From: Roseovarius nubinhibens ISM | GTDB lineage: Bacteria > Pseudomonadota > Alphaproteobacteria > Rhodobacterales > Rhodobacteraceae | Assembly: GCF_000152625.1 (NCBI RefSeq) | Contig: NZ_CH724156.1 | Span: 194,966 to 258,965 of the forward strand | Direction: 5' to 3' | Length of the DNA stretch: 64,000 nt | Shown here: one piece after another, positions 1 to 7,514 of the stretch | Position numbering within the stretch: position 1 is the first letter of the stretch | How the letters are laid out: each line of letters opens with the position of its first letter | Notes under the pieces: model-generated | Databases searched by the model: none | What the model was told of the DNA's origin: nothing | The model's input: only the letters and a program-made list of their open reading frames with translations | Program-made: the position numbers and the translations under genes

Positions 1-38
1 CCGCAACCCGTGCAGGAATGCCACGCAAACCCCGCGAC

Positions 39-326
39 TTAGCCGTGATCGCGCTGCCAGATCTGCCAGCGGAACTTGGCCTCGCGCAGCGCATCCATGA
101 AGGCAATCGCATGGATCATGAAACCGCCAGCATAGCGGCCCACGAAACTATGCTCGGGCGTGGTCAGGTTATAGCTGACCCAGGCCAGCGACAGCGCGGT
201 AAAGGCCATCATCAGCCCCCGCCCCGCCTGCCCGTTGAGCACCTGCCCCATGCCGGTGAGCCCGGCCGCCACAATGCCGACGATGAGCGGCCGGTAGGGC
301 CGTGGCTCTGCGATCCTGTCGGTCAT
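39..326 (-). CDS. small membrane protein, unknown function
   Basis: A 95-residue protein of unknown function. The start MTDRIAEP was chosen because its ATG overlaps the TGA of the upstream gene in an ATGA arrangement (323-326), which suggests translational coupling. The N-terminal half has a hydrophobic stretch (about residues 13-30) containing GMGQVLNGQAGRG, a glycine/glutamine pattern seen in small two-helix membrane proteins of the TM2-like type. A second hydrophobic segment follows near residues 38-52. It lies at the end of a minus-strand run that begins with the APC permease, so it may belong to the same transcript. No catalytic motif is visible. Confidence 0.6.
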   Translation of the reverse strand: MTDRIAEPRPYRPLIVGIVAAGLTGMGQVLNGQAGRGLMMAFTALSLAWVSYNLTTPEHSFVGRYAGGFMIHAIAFMDALREAKFRWQIWQRDHG

Positions 327-988
327 GCCGCGCCCTCCCCCAGCTCTGCCAGATCCGCCGCCCGCGCCAAAAGCGCCTGCGCGCCGGCCCGGTCGATCTC
401 GGCCCGCTCGAACCGCGCCAGCCGCGTGGTGAGGTAATGCCCGCGCTCGGTCTCGGCCACCCGCCATGTCAGGCGCACGCCCTTGGGGGTCATGAGCAGC
501 TCCTTGGCCCGATCCTCCGCAAAAAACTCCAGCGCCGGATCCGCGAGACGCGCGGCCCAGTCCTCAGCGGCCCCCATATTCGAGGCCTTGAGGCTCAGCT
601 CGGGCGGAAAGCCCGGCGGCGGTCGCATGTGATGGTCAAGCTCGCCATGCGGCGAGAAAAATTCGGTATTGGACGCCCGTTTCATCAGGCTCAGCACGCC
701 ACCAATGGCGACAGGGCGATGCAGCGTCGCCTGCAGCCAGAGCACCGGCAGCTTGCGCAGCTGGATCATATCGACCACCAGCCGCAGCTCGGCCCGATGG
801 CCCGCATAGGACCCGATGAGCGACGGATAGCCCGCGTGATCATGCTGCAGAACCTCGCCCTCGAGCGCCCCCCGGCAGCCCCCCAACAGATCATGGCGGC
901 GGCTCTTCTCCTGACGCTGATCGCGCAGAAAGGCCGCGCCGAGACCGACGATCCCGACCGAGGCAATGGCAATGGCGGCGGCAGTCAT
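323..988 (-). CDS. hypothetical protein with N-terminal membrane anchor
   Basis: A 221-residue protein I do not recognise. An N-terminal hydrophobic segment (about residues 2-20) looks like a signal anchor. The rest is soluble, with a central region rich in hydrophobic beta-like stretches and an acidic/alanine-rich helical C terminus. A GGGAG ribosome site lies about nine bases before the chosen ATG. The gene starts 63 bases after the APC permease gene on the same strand and overlaps the next small gene by four bases, so it is probably the penultimate gene of that transcript. Confidence 0.55.
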   Translation of the reverse strand: MTAAAIAIASVGIVGLGAAFLRDQRQEKSRRHDLLGGCRGALEGEVLQHDHAGYPSLIGSYAGHRAELRLVVDMIQLRKLPVLWLQATLHRPVAIGGVLSLMKRASNTEFFSPHGELDHHMRPPPGFPPELSLKASNMGAAEDWAARLADPALEFFAEDRAKELLMTPKGVRLTWRVAETERGHYLTTRLARFERAEIDRAGAQALLARAADLAELGEGAA

Positions 989-1051
989 GATGGCAATCTC
1001 CCCCTTGAATTTGCTGCGCGGCCCCGCCTTATGACAGGGCCGCGCCTTGGC

Positions 1052-2467
1052 TCAATAGCCCTGCGGTTTCGGCCAGTTCATGGTGAACTGATCCGCCCGG
1101 CGCACGTATTTGTAACGATGCATCGAGAACCACAGCGACACCACCACATAGAACAGCATCATCGCCAGAAGCTGTGTCCCAAAGCCGAGATAGGTGGCAA
1201 AGAAGGTGGTGATACAAAGCAGCATCAGCACGATTGCCGGGATCGGGTGGAACGGGTGGACATAGCCGCGCCGGATCGAGCCCAGCGGCCATTTGCGGCG
1301 GAACATGATCATGTTGATCGGCATAAACGTATAGCCCAAGAGACCCGACAGGATCGAGAAGGTGATCACCTGATCCAACAGCCCGGTGAAGGCAAAGCTC
1401 ACCGCGATGGGAATAAGGAACAGGATCGACCGGTAGGGCGTGCGATAGCGCGGATGCACCGCGCCGAACCAATGCGGCATATAGCGGTCACGCCCCATCG
1501 AGAACCACGCCCGCGACGCATCGTTGATACAGCCATTGGCCGAGGCCGTGGCGGCAAAGAGCGTGCCGACAAAGAGGAACACCTGCAATGTGGTGCTGCC
1601 CGTCATCCGCGCCGCATCATAGAGCGGTACGGTGGCCTGACCGAGATACTCCCACGGCAGCAGCCCGGAACAGACATACCAGGTCAGCGTCGCCGCGATG
1701 AGCAGCGTCATGATCCCGGTCATCGTGCCCAAGGGCAGCGAGCGGCTCGGCGAGCGGACCTCTTCGGCGGCCTGACAGGTGCCTTCGATGCCGAGATAAT
1801 ACCAGATGCCGAACTGAAACGCCGCGATGACCCCGATCCAACCATAGGGCAGATCGGTGAGCAGGTCGCTGTGCTTGAGCACCGCCCCCGCCGTCCAGGG
1901 CTGAACCCCAACGAACAGGATCACGATGGTGACAAAGGCCGCCGCCGTGATGATGAAGTTGAGCGTCAGCGTCATGAACACGCCGCGATAGTTGAGAAAG
2001 GCCAGCATCGAGATGATCAGGATCACGAAGGGCTTGGGATCCAGCGCGTCATAGCCTGTCTGCTCGGCCAGAATGGTCAGCAAATCGCCCACGATAAGCG
2101 CATCCGCCGCCTCGAGCATCGTGTAGGCCATCACCAGATAGAGCCCCACGTTAAAGGCCATGAGCGGCCCCATGATATGCTTGGCCTGGGCATATTGCCC
2201 ACCGGCGGCGGCCACGGTCGAGGTCACCTCCGAGTCGATCATCGCAACGCAGGTATAGAGCAGCCCGATCACCCAGCAGGCGATAAGCGCGCCCATGGCG
2301 CCGCCCTTGCCCACCGAAAAGTTCCAGCCCATGAATTCGCCCACCAACACGATGCCGACGCCGAGCGCCCAGACATGCACCGGCCCGAGCACCCGCAACA
2401 GTCCGACGCGGTCGGGCTCGGCGGCGGCGCCTGAAACGGCGGCGGGATTTGACGTTTGGTCTACCAT
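1052..2467 (-). CDS. APC-superfamily amino acid/amine permease
   Basis: A 471-residue inner-membrane secondary transporter of the amino acid-polyamine-organocation superfamily, close in character to ethanolamine-permease-like members. About 12 hydrophobic segments are visible, beginning with GPVHVWALGVGIVLVGEF. The helix-1 glycine-rich region and the conserved GIEGTCQAAEEVRSPSRSLP segment (about residues 220-240) match APC permeases. It probably imports an amino acid or amine, but the substrate cannot be read from sequence. A GGAGG site precedes the ATG, which lies only three bases after the stop of a 58-residue membrane protein gene. The dense packing with three mini-membrane proteins upstream is unusual for this family, whose members normally act alone. 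Confidence 0.85.
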   Translation of the reverse strand: MVDQTSNPAAVSGAAAEPDRVGLLRVLGPVHVWALGVGIVLVGEFMGWNFSVGKGGAMGALIACWVIGLLYTCVAMIDSEVTSTVAAAGGQYAQAKHIMGPLMAFNVGLYLVMAYTMLEAADALIVGDLLTILAEQTGYDALDPKPFVILIISMLAFLNYRGVFMTLTLNFIITAAAFVTIVILFVGVQPWTAGAVLKHSDLLTDLPYGWIGVIAAFQFGIWYYLGIEGTCQAAEEVRSPSRSLPLGTMTGIMTLLIAATLTWYVCSGLLPWEYLGQATVPLYDAARMTGSTTLQVFLFVGTLFAATASANGCINDASRAWFSMGRDRYMPHWFGAVHPRYRTPYRSILFLIPIAVSFAFTGLLDQVITFSILSGLLGYTFMPINMIMFRRKWPLGSIRRGYVHPFHPIPAIVLMLLCITTFFATYLGFGTQLLAMMLFYVVVSLWFSMHRYKYVRRADQFTMNWPKPQGY

Positions 2468-2470
2468 CGA

Positions 2471-2647
2471 TCAGCCCTCCCGCGCTTCGGGGACATCCCC
2501 ATGTTCGAGCAATTCATCAATGCCTTCGCGCGACGACAGAAGCGTGTCCTCGTCATATTCGCGATTGACCCTGGCCGCATCGACCAGCATCCACAGCAAG
2601 AGACAGGCCGAGGCCGCCCAGGCTGCATATTCAAGTAAAATCCACAT
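2471..2647 (-). CDS. 58-residue single-span membrane protein
   Basis: A very small protein beginning MWILLEYAAWAASACLLLWM, which is one transmembrane helix, followed by an acidic cytoplasmic-type tail of about 35 residues (DEDTLLSS, DELLEHGD). I do not recognise a family. The start was placed at this ATG because an AAGGAA ribosome site lies just upstream and the longer reading lacks one. It sits between a 125-residue membrane protein gene and the APC permease, with three bases to the latter. This suggests co-translation and perhaps a role as an accessory transport subunit, which is an inference from position only. Confidence 0.65.
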   Translation of the reverse strand: MWILLEYAAWAASACLLLWMLVDAARVNREYDEDTLLSSREGIDELLEHGDVPEAREG

Positions 2648-2672
2648 TGGGTTTCCTTTTCTCAGCCCGGGT

Positions 2673-3050
2673 TCAGTGATCGAATTTTTCGGCAATCACG
2701 TCGCGATATTCCTTGTCGGAGACGCGCACGAGAAAGACGAAATAGCCGATGATGACCGCCGCGGTGAGCAACAGCATCAGCGGATCGATGGAATAGTCGA
2801 ACTTGGTGGTGATGATCTCGGCGGCGGTGTCGGGCGTATAGCCGAGCTTTTCCCACTGCCCCTGCATCACCTCATTCTGTTCGAGCGTTTCCCAGCTCAC
2901 GGTGTCGGGCATGACATTGGTGCTGCCGGCACCTGTCAGGCCAAGGATCAGCGGCGTGAAAAGCGCCACATAGACCAGAACCAGCAGGAAGGCGGAATCG
3001 AAAAACTGCCCCGCTCCAGACTGTTTCGGGGGTTCATAACGAGGTTTCAT
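2673..3050 (-). CDS. 125-residue two-span membrane protein
   Basis: A small membrane protein of unrecognised family. One hydrophobic span lies near residues 20-42 (AFLLVLVYVALFTPLILGLTG) and a second near 91-110. Between them is an extracytoplasmic-type loop of about 45 residues with tryptophan and acidic residues (VSWETLEQNEV). The C terminus is charged (SDKEYRDVIAEKFDH). GGGAG precedes the ATG. It is the second of three consecutive mini-membrane genes ahead of the APC permease. The two-helix hairpin architecture is compatible with an auxiliary subunit of the transporter, but nothing in the sequence proves this. Confidence 0.65.
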   Translation of the reverse strand: MKPRYEPPKQSGAGQFFDSAFLLVLVYVALFTPLILGLTGAGSTNVMPDTVSWETLEQNEVMQGQWEKLGYTPDTAAEIITTKFDYSIDPLMLLLTAAVIIGYFVFLVRVSDKEYRDVIAEKFDH

Positions 3051-3061
3051 CTGTGTCTCCC

Positions 3062-3358
3062 TCAGCCGCGCTTTTTGGCGGTGCGCATCTCGTCGAGATG
3101 GCGAATGTCGAGCCCGTAGATAAAGCTCTTTTCATGGCTGTAATGGCGGATCATCGCGGCGATGGCGGCGGTGTTGAACAACAGGACCAGCGCCCCCGCG
3201 ATGATGAGAACGGTGGCGATGGGACCACCGCCGATGATGGCGTAGATCTGGACAAAGACAAAGAGCACGACCGCCCAGAGAACCACCACAAACGCCCAGG
3301 CGAACAGCCTGTCCCCCGCAAACATCCGTTCTATTCGGATCTTCATATCGTCAGACAT
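3062..3358 (-). CDS. 98-residue two-span membrane protein
   Basis: First gene of the permease transcript. It encodes a 98-residue protein with a basic N terminus (MSDDMKIRIERMF), two hydrophobic spans (about residues 19-42 and 47-68), and a C-terminal cytoplasmic-type segment with histidines (IRHYSHEK, DIRHLDEMR). GGGAGGAATTGG precedes the ATG, a strong ribosome site. The AT-rich 160 bases upstream (3359-3520) are the likely promoter region for the whole permease group. No family was recognised. It stops 11 bases before the next mini-membrane gene. Confidence 0.65.
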   Translation of the reverse strand: MSDDMKIRIERMFAGDRLFAWAFVVVLWAVVLFVFVQIYAIIGGGPIATVLIIAGALVLLFNTAAIAAMIRHYSHEKSFIYGLDIRHLDEMRTAKKRG

Positions 3359-3520
3359 CCAATTCCTCCCTTTGGATTTTCTCTGTTGGAAACTTTTTTT
3401 ATTTAGAAGAATAGTTTTGCTTTGCTTAAAAAATCAACGTTTTTCTCGCAAAGCGGGCGAGACAAACGTGTCACACAGCCCATCCGCGGGTGAGGAAACG
3501 CAAGCAACCCACTGTAACAA

Positions 3521-3549
3521 AAAGAAAACGGCCCGGAAACTCCGGGCCG
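3521..3549 (-). terminator. Rho-independent terminator after the LLM/AA_synth genes
   Basis: A perfect nine-base stem (CGGCCCGGA/TCCGGGCCG, 3529-3537 with 3541-3549) with a three-base loop is followed on the minus strand by TTTTCTTTTT. It lies 45 bases beyond the stop of the AA_synth gene. It therefore separates the monooxygenase transcript from the permease transcript that follows in the same direction. Confidence 0.85.
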
Positions 3550-3593
3550 CTCTGCGATCTCATTTGAACACAAACTGATTAAGGATTGACCAG

Positions 3594-4190
3594 TTAGACC
3601 CCGGCTGGATTGTCGATATCATGGCCCATTTCGCGCAGATCGGCATAGCGGTCGCCGATCCGATGGTTCGGATGGCCGCCGATCGACGCGCCGAGCGCCA
3701 GGATGATCTCGTCATCGGCGGGCGCGTCCGGCACCACCGTGTGAATGGTCTGGTAATGCGAACGCCGCCCGCCATCATCCTTATCCATCAAGGGGATGAT
3801 AAGCGAAGTTCCTGCCGCGCCGCGCGTGTTGGCAAAGGCGAGATAGGATTTCGCCTTGACCGCATCGCGGAATTTATTGCCGAACCACAGCGTATGGGTG
3901 AGCCCCTGCCCATGCTCCTGCTCGCCACCCATTCCGACCACCGAGGCCTTGCCATAGCCTTCGAGCCGGTCGCCCGTCACCGCGAGAATCATCTCGGTCA
4001 AAAGCTGGCCCAACACCGGCCCATGTTCACGGATCTCGGGGCTGAGATCCTCGACATGGCCGCGCCCGTACCAAGGGTTGCCGATGATCGCCATGGCCGC
4101 AACCAGCGTGGTGGGCTCGGCCACCTCTTTCCAGCCTTCCTTATGGGTGGTCTGCACCGTGGTCAGGGTGCGGCGGATATCAATCGGCAT
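3594..4190 (-). CDS. AA_synth (DUF1185) family protein
   Basis: A 198-residue protein resembling the amino-acid-synthesis family (AA_synth, formerly DUF1185), whose biochemical role is not settled. Recognisable segments include IGNPWYGRG, VGMGGEQEHGQGLTHTLWFG and LGASIGGHPNHRIGDRY. The start MPIDIRR was preferred because its ATG lies inside the last codons of the upstream monooxygenase gene, an 11-base overlap that suggests coupling. The fixed pairing with an LLM flavin monooxygenase implies action on the same small molecule. A strong terminator follows, so these two genes form a two-gene unit. Confidence 0.7.
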   Translation of the reverse strand: MPIDIRRTLTTVQTTHKEGWKEVAEPTTLVAAMAIIGNPWYGRGHVEDLSPEIREHGPVLGQLLTEMILAVTGDRLEGYGKASVVGMGGEQEHGQGLTHTLWFGNKFRDAVKAKSYLAFANTRGAAGTSLIIPLMDKDDGGRRSHYQTIHTVVPDAPADDEIILALGASIGGHPNHRIGDRYADLREMGHDIDNPAGV

Positions 4191-5238
4191 GAACGAGTTC
4201 CTTGTCGGCAAAGGCGGGCATCACCCGGTCGATGAAGAGTTGCAGCGAGCGTTTCTGCTGCGCCATATCGAGCCCCATGGAGGCGTAATAGATGAAGGCA
4301 TCGACGCCGAGCGCCTCATAGGCGCGCAGCTTTTCGGTCACCGCCTCGGGGCTGCCGAAGGTGAGGTTCTCCTCCAGCATCTCGGGGTTGACCCGCGCAT
4401 TGCCCTCAAGGCTCTCGAGCGCCACCCGCTCGGGGAAGCCATTTACCACCTCGCCCGATTTGGTCATCAGATTGCCGAATTGCGCCAGCGCCACGCGCAG
4501 GCTGTCGAGGGCGTTTTGCCGGTCGGCCTTGGTCTCATAGACGCAGGTGTGCCGCATCAGCGACCAGCGCCCGTCATAGCGCCCGCCGTTCTTGGCAATC
4601 GCCTCGTCGAGCCGCTGACGATAGGCCACGGCCTCGGACATCGGCATGGTCAGCGGCCAGCTCATGATGTTGCAGCCATGTTCCACCGCATAGTCAAAGG
4701 TGATCGGCGCCCGCGCCGCGACCCAGACCGGCACCTCGTCCTGCACCGGCTTGGGACAGGCGGTGGCGGTCGGAAACTGCCAGAACTCGCCGTCATGGGC
4801 GTAATCCCCGGCCCAGAGCTTCTGGATCACCGGCAGCGCCTCTTGCATGTAGCGATAGCTGTCGCGCTGATCGAGCCCCGGTTTCATCCGGTCGAACTCG
4901 CGCTGATAGGCGCCAGAGCCGATACCGAACTCGAGCCGCCCGCCGCTGATCAGATCGAGAAACCCGGCCTCGCCCGCCAGGTTGATCGGGTGCCAATAGG
5001 CGGCGTTGGCCACGCCCACGCCAAGGCGGATGTTTTCCGTGTGCTCGGCCCACCATGTCAGGATCTGGAACGGGTTCGGCGCGATGGTCATCTCGATCGC
5101 ATGATGTTCCGCCGCCCAGACGATCTCGAACCCTGCGGCATCGGCCATCTTGACCATCTCGAGCGTATGGTCGCGCACCGCCGCCATATCCGTCTCCGGC
5201 GTCATCCTTTCGAGGTTTATGGCCAGGTGAAATTTCAT
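4180..5238 (-). CDS. LLM-class flavin-dependent monooxygenase
   Basis: A 352-residue member of the luciferase-like monooxygenase family, cytosolic, expected to use reduced FMN and oxygen on an unknown substrate. Family features visible are the N-terminal KFHLAINLER strand, AAEHHAIE, LGVGVANAAYWHPINLAGEAGFLD, the SGGRLEFGIGSGAYQREFDR block near residue 105, and QDEVPVWVAARAP. Length is typical for the family. It starts about 150 bases from a divergent LysR gene and overlaps the AA_synth gene. Regulation by that LysR protein through the dyad at 5356-5374 is likely. Related enzymes oxidise amines, sulfonates or heterocycles; nothing here chooses between them. Confidence 0.85.
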   Translation of the reverse strand: MKFHLAINLERMTPETDMAAVRDHTLEMVKMADAAGFEIVWAAEHHAIEMTIAPNPFQILTWWAEHTENIRLGVGVANAAYWHPINLAGEAGFLDLISGGRLEFGIGSGAYQREFDRMKPGLDQRDSYRYMQEALPVIQKLWAGDYAHDGEFWQFPTATACPKPVQDEVPVWVAARAPITFDYAVEHGCNIMSWPLTMPMSEAVAYRQRLDEAIAKNGGRYDGRWSLMRHTCVYETKADRQNALDSLRVALAQFGNLMTKSGEVVNGFPERVALESLEGNARVNPEMLEENLTFGSPEAVTEKLRAYEALGVDAFIYYASMGLDMAQQKRSLQLFIDRVMPAFADKELVHAD

Positions 5239-5355
5239 CCCTTAATCTCCGGTCAACTCACGGCTGCCTCATGCGGCCCTCGGCATCGCAGCCCGTGTTG
5301 GCCTTTAAGGTGACACAGGCGTTGACTTCTTGAAAACGAAATGTTTTGCGGTATT

Positions 5356-5374
5356 AATTCGACAAATCCGAATT
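5356..5374. promoter_or_regulatory. LysR-type operator candidate
   Basis: A perfect inverted repeat, AATTCG-N7-CGAATT, lies in the divergent gap between the LLM gene and its LysR neighbour, 15 bases before the LysR ATG. It contains a T-N11-A core (T5359, A5371), the classical LysR box. It is likely the autoregulatory and activation site for this pair. Confidence 0.6.
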
Positions 5375-5388
5375 GAGGTCCCTCCCCC

Positions 5389-6228
5389 ATGAACATCGTC
5401 TCGCTGCGCACCTTCATCGCCATCGTCGACACCGGCAGCCTCGTGCGCGCCTCGCAAAAGATGAACGTGACCCAATCCACCGTCACCGCGCGGCTCAAGA
5501 CGCTCGAAGAGGGGCTGGGGCAGATCCTGCTCAACCGCCACAAATCCGGCATCACCCTGACGCCTGCGGGCACCAAGCTCTTGCGCTATGCGCGGATCAT
5601 GTCGGGGCTCTGGCGGCAGGCGCAATACGAGACCGCCCTGCCCGCGGGCCTCAGCTCGGTCTGCACCTTTGGCTGCGACCGCGAGCTTTGGCACGGGCCG
5701 GGGCGCGCCTTTCTCGACGGGGTGGTGTCGGGCCATCCCGACATGGCAGCCTCGGTCCAGCAGGGCAGCGGCCGCGATCTCGAGGATTGGCTCAATTCGG
5801 GTCAGGTCGATGTCATCATGACCTATGAGGCGGTGACAAGGGGCCGCCAGACGATCCACCCGCTGCCCGCCGAGGAACTGGTCCTCTATGCCGACAGGCC
5901 GGACGCGCCAATCGACTGTTATCCCAAGTATATTTTCGTGGATCACGGCGAGGATTACCGCCGCCAGCATGCCGAGACCTATCACGACGCGGGCATCGCC
6001 CGGATCAGTTTCGACAGCTCATGGTGGGCGTTGCAGCACCTTCTGGAGCGCGGCGGCTCGGCCTATCTGCCGCGCCCTCTGGCCGCGCCCTATGCCGCGC
6101 GGGGCGAGATACACGAGCTTTCCGCCCCGATCTATGAGCGTAAGAAATACCTGATCGTCTCGGATGAGGCGGCGGCCAGTTGGGACTGGTTCCCCGGTCT
6201 GGTAGAACGGCTCGGCACCGGGGGCTAA
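5389..6228 (+). CDS. LysR-family transcriptional regulator
   Basis: A 279-residue LysR regulator. The N-terminal winged helix-turn-helix is clear (TFIAIVDTGSLVRASQKM then VTQSTVTARLKTLEEGLG, about residues 7-45), followed by a periplasmic-binding-protein-like effector domain. It is slightly short for the family (usually about 300). It is transcribed divergently from the LLM monooxygenase gene, so it probably controls that unit. The effector is unknown. Confidence 0.88.
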   Translation: MNIVSLRTFIAIVDTGSLVRASQKMNVTQSTVTARLKTLEEGLGQILLNRHKSGITLTPAGTKLLRYARIMSGLWRQAQYETALPAGLSSVCTFGCDRELWHGPGRAFLDGVVSGHPDMAASVQQGSGRDLEDWLNSGQVDVIMTYEAVTRGRQTIHPLPAEELVLYADRPDAPIDCYPKYIFVDHGEDYRRQHAETYHDAGIARISFDSSWWALQHLLERGGSAYLPRPLAAPYAARGEIHELSAPIYERKKYLIVSDEAAASWDWFPGLVERLGTGG

Positions 6229-6260
6229 GCCCCGGCGCGGCAGTGCGAGGACATCGGCGC

Positions 6261-6746
6261 TTACTCGGCCTCGTCCATTTTGGTCGCGTTGAGATGGGCG
6301 TAATTCTGCGGCCCGATCTTGTCGAGCAGGTCGAGCTGCGTCTCGAGAAAATCGATATGCCCCTCTTCGTCGCGCAGCAGATCGTCAAAGAGATCCTTGC
6401 TCACGTGATCGCTCACCTCGGCGCAATATTCACGGGCCTCGCGATAGAGCTCGCGCGCCTCATGTTCCGCCGCCAGATCGCATTCGAGCGTCTCTTTCGG
6501 CGTCTCGCCAATGCGCAGCGCATCGAGCTTTTGCAGGTTCGGATGGCCCTCGAGGAAAATGATCCGCTCGATGAGCCGGTCCGCGTGGTTCATCTCTTCG
6601 ATGCTTTCCTCGCGGCTTTTCTTGGCCATATGACCAAGGCCCCAGTCTTCCTGAAGCTTGTAATGCACCCAGTACTGGCTGATCGCCGTCAGCTCGCTGC
6701 GCAGTGCCCGGTTCAGATAATCGATGACTTTCGCGTCGCCTTGCAT
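6261..6746 (-). CDS. bfr: bacterioferritin
   Basis: A 161-residue bacterioferritin, the 24-subunit heme-containing iron storage cage. The ferroxidase ligands are all in their canonical places (Glu18, Glu51, His54, Glu94, Glu127, His130), and the heme-binding Met52 is present, so this is a functional heme-type subunit. The gene overlaps the bfd gene by 34 bases at its start. It is third in a hemP-bfd-bfr run likely read from the iron-controlled promoter near 7400. Confidence 0.96.
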   Translation of the reverse strand: MQGDAKVIDYLNRALRSELTAISQYWVHYKLQEDWGLGHMAKKSREESIEEMNHADRLIERIIFLEGHPNLQKLDALRIGETPKETLECDLAAEHEARELYREAREYCAEVSDHVSKDLFDDLLRDEEGHIDFLETQLDLLDKIGPQNYAHLNATKMDEAE

Positions 6747-6988
6747 GTCTGGTCGTCCTTTGTTGTCCGCGCCCGAAGACCGCGGAGCTCCATGGGAACT
6801 TCTAGATTAGCGTTCTTGCGCATGGTGGCAAGAAAGAGCGGCATGCACCCGCCGCAATCGGCCTGTTTCCCCAAGGCGCGATAAATCTTGCCCGGCGTGA
6901 TCAGCGCGGCGCTGTCCGAGGCGCGCATCCAATCGATGGCAGAGTTGATATCGCGGTCAGAGATGTTCTGGCACTGGCAGACGATCAT
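6713..6988 (-). CDS. bfd: bacterioferritin-associated ferredoxin
   Basis: A 91-residue [2Fe-2S] protein of the Bfd type, which donates electrons to bacterioferritin for iron release. The cluster ligands are Cys4 and Cys6 (IVCQCQN) and Cys45 and Cys48 (DCGGC). The protein is longer than the usual 64 residues of E. coli Bfd, because a basic tail runs into the bfr reading frame and creates the 34-base overlap. It begins seven bases after hemP. Confidence 0.9.
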   Translation of the reverse strand: MIVCQCQNISDRDINSAIDWMRASDSAALITPGKIYRALGKQADCGGCMPLFLATMRKNANLEVPMELRGLRARTTKDDQTCKATRKSSII

Positions 6989-6995
6989 GCGGGGC

Positions 6996-7154
6996 TCACT
7001 TGGTCAGGATCAGCTTTCCGGCGCGGGTGATCCGCAGCGTATAGAGCTGATCGCCCAGCTGGATACGCGCCTGATCGCCGCCCTCGGTGAGGTCGGTGGC
7101 TTTGTAGACGGGATAGGTCTCGATCGGTTCAGAGAGGATTTGCTTGGCCATCAT
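6996..7154 (-). CDS. hemP: hemin uptake protein HemP
   Basis: A 52-residue HemP-family protein ending ARIQLGDQLYTLRITRAG followed by KLILTK, the hallmark of the family. HemP proteins are needed for, or promote, heme uptake and can act as regulators. A longer in-frame reading exists to 7292, but the family homology begins at this point and AAAGGG precedes the ATG. It is first in the hemP-bfd-bfr operon and lies behind the iron box at 7391. Confidence 0.85.
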   Translation of the reverse strand: MMAKQILSEPIETYPVYKATDLTEGGDQARIQLGDQLYTLRITRAGKLILTK

Positions 7155-7390
7155 TGTGTGACCCTTTCGGTTTGTGTCTGGCGTATCGAGATGATCCAGA
7201 AACCGTTCCAGCCCCTCCCCGGAGGCCATGCAATCGCAGGCCCCGATAAGAAGATCGGCTCGGCTGTGAGAGGTCATCTGATACTGTGTCATTTCAGGCC
7301 TCGCGGCCTCCTTGCATCACTGGCGTCTCATCGGGCTGAGCCGGTCCCCGGGGATCGCCCCCGGGCAGCTTGGCTAGACGATTCCTTTTC

Positions 7391-7405
7391 TGATTTATTC
7401 TGTCA
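7391..7405. promoter_or_regulatory. TGA-N9-TCA iron-responsive operator
   Basis: TGA-N9-TCA, extended to TCTGA-N7-CAGA symmetry, matches the RirA/IRO-type iron operator described in alphaproteobacteria. A TTGACA -35-like element on the minus strand lies beside it (7410-7415), though no good -10 was seen. It sits upstream of hemP and in the divergent gap shared with the ECF sigma gene. A second short dyad, GACT-N5-AGTC, follows at about 7419-7431. Nothing else was recognised in the 360-base gap 7155-7514. Confidence 0.55.
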
Positions 7406-7514
7406 GATATGTCAATCCGACTTTTTTAGTCAGAATTGAAGCGTGCCAAGGTTTTCGCACCCGCCCGCACGCGCGGGGATTTGCGCGCCCGCCGCGATGC
7501 GCTAAGGCTGCGAC

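Noticed and set aside
302-2434. A 710-codon plus-strand open frame
   Set aside because: It is the antisense of the permease and two upstream genes. Its composition is Arg/His/Gln-rich with no domain, a shadow of high-GC coding sequence. Many other long open frames in the window were rejected for the same reason.
7155-7292. Longer 98-residue HemP
   Set aside because: The N-terminal extension (MTQYQMTSHSRADLL) has no similarity to the family and HemP proteins are normally about 50-60 residues.
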